Source: Chloromonas sp. AAM2 (Eukaryota > Chlorophyta > Chlorophyceae > Chlamydomonadales > Chlamydomonadaceae). From it: a DNA stretch of 58,781 bases. The notes under the pieces are model-generated. The model had not been told where the DNA came from. It did no database searches and saw only the letters and a program-made list of their open reading frames with translations. A program made the position numbers and the translations under genes. Location: NCBI GenBank assembly GCA_004335635.1, contig QAXH01005743.1:1-58781 (forward strand), written 5' to 3'. Positions 48,345 through 58,781 of this stretch are shown piece after piece. How positions within the stretch are numbered: position 1 is the stretch's first letter; every line of letters begins with the position of its first letter.

Positions 48345-48744
48345 GGTGGTCTGGGACGGTCAAGTGGTCTGGTCGGTCAAGTGGCAGGAATTCAAGCCTC
48401 GGCTAAGCACTGCGTCTGGCTGTCAACGCTGGACCTTTGAGAACCCTTTGAGCCCGCCAAGGCTGCTCAAGAGCAGGCTGGGTAGGGCTGTGGGACGGTC
48501 ACGCGTGAAGGCGCAGACAGATGAACAAGCCTGACACAGCTTCTCCAACTGTAGCGGTATCGTCTGTGCAGATTGTTGATTCCGCCGAGACGGAAGGGCT
48601 TCGGAAGCGTCTTGCAACCGACATGTGACCAGGATTTCAAGGTCACTGCTGACTCGGCTCCGTCCTTTCCCAGCGCAGACCCACTGACGTGACTAAGTAA
48701 CTATTACACGTTTGACCCTCAGGATACCTTCAGGTTGCACAACC
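48345..48744. promoter_or_regulatory. Bidirectional promoter region, export adaptor and DCP2
   Basis: 400 bp between two divergent start codons must contain both promoters and 5' UTRs. No TATA box is evident. The two genes act in mRNA export and mRNA decapping, so co-expression through this segment is plausible. Confidence 0.6.
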
Positions 48745-49294
48745 ATGGAGCCGGACATGGATATTCTGGATGACATCATGTTTAAGTTTGTCTACAACCT
48801 TGGCCAGGAATGTCTCAGGTGAGCGTATGCACAGAGGTTACAACAGGGTGTTGAGTAACACACTGTGGGCACAATCCGTCCAAGGCATAATGCAGTCAAG
48901 ACTTGGGCATGGTGTACACATGGCTTGTTATAACATGGTTTTCTGCATGCCAAGCTGCCGTGACTACGTGATGACAGTTTGCCATTGCGCATGTCCGCGT
49001 GCAGCAACCCTGTCCAGCTTCTCTTCCAGATTGAGAGGGCCTGGTGGTATTACGAGGTGAGGGGCCACACAGCAGTAAGCTGCACCTGCTTGCTTTGCTC
49101 GTTGCTTCGGCTCTTGCCTGCACTCGATTCAAAGGGCACAGAGAGCAAGCAGGTGTTGTTGTCATGCATGGATCAGGAGCATAAGCAACAGCAGCTTCTG
49201 CCCAGCCTCTGGCCACCCGAGCTTCTGCCTGGATTCAAGTAGCTGACATGCTTTCAGCAACAGTGTTGGGCAGCCACGTGTGTGTGTGTGTGTA

Positions 49295-49340
<46 letters not shown>

Positions 49341-52300
49341 CATGTGCATGACAGTTGATTTCCTCTGGTCTGCGCAGGATACCGTGCGAGCGGAGAAACC
49401 TTACCGACATTACGCCACGTATGGAGCCTTCACCTGCATGCTGGCAAGCAAAGTCAGCTTCCTCAAGTCGCTCCTGGTGAGAGACGGACTCAGCGAGTGG
49501 CGATGGACATGTGTGAACAACACAGGGTCTCTTGGTCGTCCACCGCAGCTTGTGTCGCTGCCCCGTCGGTCATCAATCACTCGGCTCAGGTTACATGGAG
49601 GCAGAGCTAGACCACTGGACCCGACATCACAGATAGTGCCAAATGACAGGTCACAAGCGTTACACATCAGTTACTTAGCCCTGAACTCAGACCAAGCTCC
49701 CTGGATGTCACTACTGCTTCTTACATGGTGCAGATGATATTGACACAAGTTGTGGCATGGCTCTGCACTCCAGCACCCACCTGTGGCGTTCACAACGCAA
49801 CAAATCTGCTGCGCTGATCAGCACTGGTTGACTTGACATGTGGTGTTGCATGTGCATCACGTGCGCAGGGCGACCCCTTGGCTGCCCTGAAGGAGTACTC
49901 AGCCTTCAAGGTCAAGATCCCTGTGTACGGTGCCATCCTCATGGACAAGGACATGGAGAGAGTGCTGCTGGTGAGGGAAGGAGCCAGGGCAGGGGGGCAG
50001 GGGACACTGCTGATTCCAATACATTAGTTATAAATTCATGCATGGGGATTGGACTGGCATGGAAGCCCGCTTGTGATTGGGACGCGGGGAGTCACTGTCC
50101 CACCTTATCCCAAATACTTGTATAGCGTGCAAAAGCGCTCGTATGTATAAGTGGACGCACCAGGCGTGGCTGGGGCTGCAGGCCGGGGTGGAAGGGAGCA
50201 TGCGGTGCGCATGGCTCACATTTCCCATGCGCAAGCACATGAGCTGTCACACACACAAAAGCTTGACAACCACCAATGCACGCGGGCAAAGCAGCGGAGC
50301 AAGAACCAAGTCTGGATTTGCGGCATGCACGTGTGACTCACACACCCCTGAGCACATGCAGTGCCTGCGCCAGGGTGTGCAGCCATGCGTGTCCAATACA
50401 GCTTCAGGGCCCATGGCATTCCCTGCAATCCATCCACTTTGCGCACGCATCAGTCGGGGCCGCAGTGTGTGCTGTGCTGTGCGGTGTGGCAGGTGCGGGG
50501 CCAGGCGTCCTCCAGCGGGTGGGGCTTTCCCAAGGGCAAGATCAACGCGGGGGAGGCGGAGATGGACTGCGCGTGCAGGGAGGTGAGTTAGTGAGTCACA
50601 TCTGCATCGCCTGACAAGTCGAACAGGAAAAGTTGAACAGAAGGTGCACTGGGGAAGGGGGGAGCCGTGTTCTCTGAAGAATTGTGAGGAAGCTGAGGTA
50701 CACCGTGCAGAGCGCTAACCTGAAGGTTGATTAATGGATATGGGATGCATCAGAGGTAATCCTGATACTGTTACAGAGGTAGCCAAGGGGGGCCATGCAA
50801 GGCCGTTGTGAGGATGGCAAAGCAGGCCCTTGTGGGATGGTGCAGGCTGTACAGGGCAGAGCGCTTACGGGGACGCGGTTTGAGAAGCCACAAATCACCT
50901 GTACGAAATCCAGTGTCGCATTACGGTATCAGCGGTGGACAACGCATCAGGCAGATGCACAAGCGGCCGGTCAACACAGAACGCTATGGTTCTGTCTTGC
51001 AGGTGCAAGCGCTGCGTGTCGTCAGTGTGCTTGCATTGTTGCATTTACCCGACCACTGATCGCCTGAGGTGCTCGTGCTGTTGCCGCTGCGCAGGTGATG
51101 GAGGAGACCGGGTGTAATATCGAGCCGTTGATCGACCCAACTGCATTCATCGAGGCCAAGGGGCAGAACGACAAGGTGCACAAGCTGTTCATCGTGGTGG
51201 GCGTGGACCCGGAGACCACGGCCTTCGCCCCGCAGCTGGCAGGGGTGGGTGGCCAGGGGAGCGAGTCGGTTTACATCAAGGGACTGCACACCATTAGCAC
51301 GTCCACAGACAAGTGAAGGGAAATCTCACTGAGGTAGCAGGGGTTGGTGGCCCCTGTGGCGATCACCCATGGCGTTATCGGCATGGTCTAGGGGGGTTTA
51401 CTGCCACAAGTGCGGTGTTTACGGCTGTGGAGACACCAACTGTGATGTGCCTGCCACTCCGCTGTATAACAGCCTCAGTTCTGGGTGTGTCCTTGTGTGC
51501 TGAAGATCGAATGCATGTCCAAGACGTTGCATCAAATGCAACACAGCTCTAATTGGTAGTATGCATGATGGCGTCATGCACTGAAAGTATGTGGGCCTTT
51601 GGGCTGCTCTTGCCGGCAGCAGTGCTGCCAAGTGCAGGCCTCAGCTGTTGTCGTGTGGGTGTGGGCATGTGCAGAATTTTGGCTGGCGGTAGAGGACGTT
51701 GCTTCCCAGCAGGGGTTGACCGAACAGATTGGGTCGAGGGGGAAGGGGTGCCCCTAATGGTGGTTGGGCTGTGATGCCTGGCGTTCTTTACGCTAACCAG
51801 CGTCCACTTTATTTGACAGGAGATTGGCGCTTACGGCTGGCACTGGCTGGGCGAGCTGCCGGCCACCCGGGACGACGCAGACCAGGCCTACATCGCAAGC
51901 GGCGGCAAGCAGCACAAGTTCTACATGGTATGCGGCCGTGAAAAGCAGAGCAGGGTGTGGTGTGGGTGTGCTGTCAGTGAGCAATGCTGTCATGCAGATG
52001 AGTGCCAAGTCAAAGCCATGGAAGTGTTTAGCCATGGAAGTGTTTAGCCATGGAAGTGTTTAGCCATGGAAGTGTTTAGCCATGGAAGTGTTTAGCCATG
52101 GAAGTGTTTAGCCATGGAAGTGTTTATTCATGGAAGTGTTTATTCATGGAAGTGTTTATGGTAGGCTGTGGGCTGTAATCACATCAGCATCAGAACCCAA
52201 GGGAGACAAATGGCACCGATGTGGCGGGCTAACGTACACGAGTATCACAATCTGTTCCCACATGGACCCTCAACACGGTATTCAAACAACGCTATAGCTT

Positions 52301-52897
52301 CTCTTTTCTTGAGGGAGGGCTTCAGGAAAAAGTATCCTTTTCAGGAATTGAGAAATGCGCCATGTGATGGCTCTGTCCTGTGTGCTTGGACCACTGCAGG
52401 TGCAGCCATTCATCGGGCGGTTGAGAACGTGGGTGAGCAAACGTCGCCGCAGCAAGGGTCTGGCGCCCCCAAGCTGGGAGGCAGGCGGTGTGTCTTCATC
52501 CGCTTCCCGCGCCCCACAGCCCGGCTCCTCCCTGCCGCAGTCCGTGTCCGGGCAACCTTCACAGGCGGCCCTGACGGCCGCAGCTGCACTGCAGACAGCT
52601 GCTCGGCAGCCCGCACAGGCAGCCGTGGCCGCTGCTCCTGTGGCCCAGCCCAGCGTCAAGGCACCTCTCCCTGCGCCTTTGCAGGCAGTCACAGCAGCCA
52701 TTGCAGGCCTCTCAGACAGGCGACAGGCCAGTTCATCTGTTGCACCTGCGCCCTCGAGCGTTTCAAATGCGCGGGTGCAGGAAGGGGCGCCAACGGCTGC
52801 TGGCATCCCAGGTGGTGCAGGCGGGTCACCAAACTTCGTCCTCAGCTCGGCTTTTCGCTTTGACGTTGATGCCATCTTGTGCTGCCTTGCAAGTTAA
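48745..52897 (+). CDS. DCP2: mRNA-decapping enzyme DCP2 (Nudix hydrolase)
   Basis: Removes the 5' m7G cap from mRNA in cytoplasmic P-bodies, committing it to 5'-3' decay, with DCP1 as partner. Eight exons: 48745-48818, 49005-49056, 49378-49476, 49869-49970, 50493-50582, 51095-51244, 51820-51927 and 52400-52897 (1173 nt, 390 aa). The N-terminal all-helical DCP1-binding domain contains [13 protein letters not shown] and [10 protein letters not shown] (about 7-45). The Nudix box follows GWGFPKGK and is intact: Gly124, Glu130, then REVMEETG at 138-145, with the metal-binding Glu residues present. Box B ends around [14 protein letters not shown]. The C-terminal about 150 residues are Ala/Pro/Gln/Ser-rich and disordered, ending in a hydrophobic segment [17 protein letters not shown]. 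The protein is short compared with metazoan DCP2 but complete. Intron 7 contains a 16-bp minisatellite. Confidence 0.97.
49281..49332. repeat. (GT)n microsatellite
   Basis: An imperfect GT run (gtgtgtgtatgtgtgcgtgtgt and onward) in DCP2 intron 2, about 45 bp before the acceptor of exon 3. It may act as part of an extended pyrimidine-poor 3' region of the intron. Confidence 0.9.
52016..52160. repeat. 16-bp minisatellite in DCP2 intron 7
   Basis: About nine copies of catggaagtgtttagc; the last three have attc in place of tagc. It lies entirely within the intron between 51928 and 52399. Confidence 0.95.
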
Positions 52898-54704
52898 CCG
52901 GCAATGCTGTTAACCCTTACCCCAGACAATTTGTCCAATTGTTTTCTGTATTCATGCAACTACATGGACTTGATCAAGCCGACGCACTAAGACGATTATA
53001 TAGCCAATGAAAAGTGGGTTTGATACCACCTTGAACGATATCTCCAGAAGGACATCTGCTGTTGCTGTGTTGCTCTTAGCAAGTATTGTAGATGCCTTGT
53101 CGTGGCACTGGGGCTTCCCTACCTTGTGATTCATCACTGCGTGCGCTTGAGCTTGCATGGTCATGGGACCTTGTCCAGTGCCGGGATTTTGTGCTTGTAC
53201 CCAATCCATATACAAGGCATGTTCACGCTGTGGCTGGACATCCGTTTTGAATCGTAACGTATTACGTGTGCCAAGCCGTAGTCGTCACGCCTTGCATGCT
53301 GTCTCGCTTTTAAGGCCTTCCTTCCTTTTGTGTGCGTGTTTCCCTTACCAGAGCTGCCACAGTGTAAAATGTGTTGATATCTTGTAGAAGCAGGTTCCCA
53401 AGCTCTGGTGTCTTTCCAGTTGCATTTAATAGTAAGTTCTGCCAAGAAACACAAAAAGATGTTTTCCAGTTTTGGGACACTAACCCAAGTCATGAGGAGA
53501 ATCAATCCATCACCATGCAACAGCGCGTTTCCTTGTTACGACAACTTGTTGAACCCTTCAGTTGCCAGTAGACATGCGTGGCCGTGCCCAATCACCAGCA
53601 AGTGTTGTTTTTGAATTGCATTAATTTCACTGGGCCCTGGGAACCACTTAATATTATGGAAGCTGTGGCTGCAGCACGCGCAGTCTCAGATCCTGTATGT
53701 GGTGAGTTCGTTGAGCTTGGCCTGATGTTTTGTGCCTGCTCAGGTATGCTCTTGGTCTGCGAGAGATCCCATCTTGACTGTCATCTGAACACTGACATGT
53801 TATGCGAGCTGTACCCACCATTCCTCAAACTTGTGCCAAGACGAACCGAAGTAAAGACAGCAGAGGTGTTACATCCAGCCCGGAAAAAAAAAAGGTGCCA
53901 AACCTTACCTGGGTGGGCAAGTCACTCAGCGTTCGTAACCTGAGCCTCTTGCTGGCGCCGGTGCAGCCATAACGTCGTGTAGTCCACACATGCGACTGCA
54001 CAGGGGCTGTGACAGCAGGCGAGGTGTGTTGCTTGTCCTTGATGCCACCCTTTCCTTGGTATGCAGTTGGGTCAAACACCAGCACTGGGGCAGTCCACGG
54101 CACATGAAGAGGCAGCAAGCGTGGTAGGGCCACGAATGATACTTGTGGTAGGGTGTCTGAACTGGCAAACTTTACTTTCTTTAACACCAGAGACAGCGAA
54201 TGTTGGGGCGTCTCCGTTTCTATCTCCGTTTAACATAAGCCGAACAATGTATCCGTTGCCGGAGACCTCACACCTCATTGACATGCTGCATACCTACAAT
54301 GTTGAATACTGTCCGACTAGTTGAGAGCATAAAAAACTCCAAACAACGAGCACAGTGCTCACATGAATAAATGCCTTTATGATGAAATAACAAAGGCCTG
54401 CCAAACTTTGTGCACATCAATCTGCCCAGTGCAGCGACGTTAACCTTCAAGTGGTTTGTGCTGCTTGATCAAGCTAGTCTGTTAGCGTCAACGCCACCTT
54501 CTTGCCCAGAGCAGAAGCAACTGATTCCGCATAGGACGTGCCAGGATGCTCTGCCAAGTGCATACGTGTACACATTTACTTCAATGCCAGCCTTCAGTGC
54601 TACTGAGCAATTGAACGTTTTCATTCCAGATGTACCTGTCCAAAATGCGACTAGGTGTAGCTCTGCGTGTTTAGGCTAATCTGGCCTGTGCAAGATTTTA
54701 CTTG
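52898..54704. other. Convergent 3' spacer between DCP2 and the AAA ATPase
   Basis: No gene is supported. It holds a repeat shared with 40832 (52978-53030), an arm of the MITE-like family (53449-53475) and a weaker arm at 54157-54180. Both flanking genes end here. Confidence 0.5.
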
Positions 54705-58712
<4,008 letters not shown>

Positions 58713-58781
58713 TCACATGTGCCCACATGAAACACACAAATGACCGCATGCACAACACATAGCTATCATCATTTTCATATG

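Overview
The window is nuclear DNA from a green alga (Chlorophyta, species not determined). The evidence is a plastid light-harvesting protein of the LHCA type, a plant-type plastid phosphofructokinase, a plant-like cullin-1 and a plant-like exocyst Sec8. The genes are rich in short introns (about 100-500 nt), TGTAA motifs lie downstream of several stop codons, and the spacers carry many simple and dispersed repeats. Two runs of N (14274-14397 and 35441-35712) are assembly gaps. No tRNA, rRNA, CRISPR array or intact transposon was recognised. All exon models were built by hand from splice sites, protein-family similarity and phase bookkeeping. The complete models each total a multiple of three.

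Layout, left to right. (1) 1-3538 (+): 3' part of exocyst SEC8/EXOC4. (2) 5618-11129 (+): 13-exon plastid-type ATP-dependent 6-phosphofructokinase, 533 aa. (3) 12429-13480 (-): short RS/RE-rich exons of uncertain parentage. (4) 13631-14880: a tandem array of about 69 bp units containing a gap. (5) 15031-16795 (-): coiled-coil gene with a Gln-Pro repeat. (6) 18086-27617 (-): 15-exon gene for a 1454-aa Gln-rich coiled-coil protein. It is divergent from (7) 27912-33674 (+): cullin-1, 16 exons, 747 aa. (8) 35979-39728 (+): 615-aa coiled-coil protein. (9) 42810-44311 (+): LHCA protein, 216 aa. (10) 45760-48344 (-): predicted mRNA-export adaptor with a UAP56-binding motif, 432 aa. It is divergent from (11) 48745-52897 (+): mRNA-decapping enzyme DCP2, 390 aa. 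(12) 54705-58631 and beyond (-): C-terminal part of a meiotic-clade (spastin/fidgetin/VPS4-like) AAA ATPase with a very large insertion.

The genes are mostly housekeeping genes: exocytosis, glycolysis, SCF ubiquitin ligation, photosystem I antenna, mRNA export, mRNA decay and AAA remodelling. Two head-to-head pairs (coiled-coil/CUL1 and export adaptor/DCP2) probably share bidirectional promoters, and the second pair joins two steps of mRNA metabolism. I found no new multi-gene system. The most unusual signals are a 30-bp repeat that copies a coding exon end together with its splice donor four times in SEC8, the roughly 350-residue insertion in the AAA ATPase, a family of hairpin-forming dispersed repeats, and several large unrecognised coiled-coil proteins.
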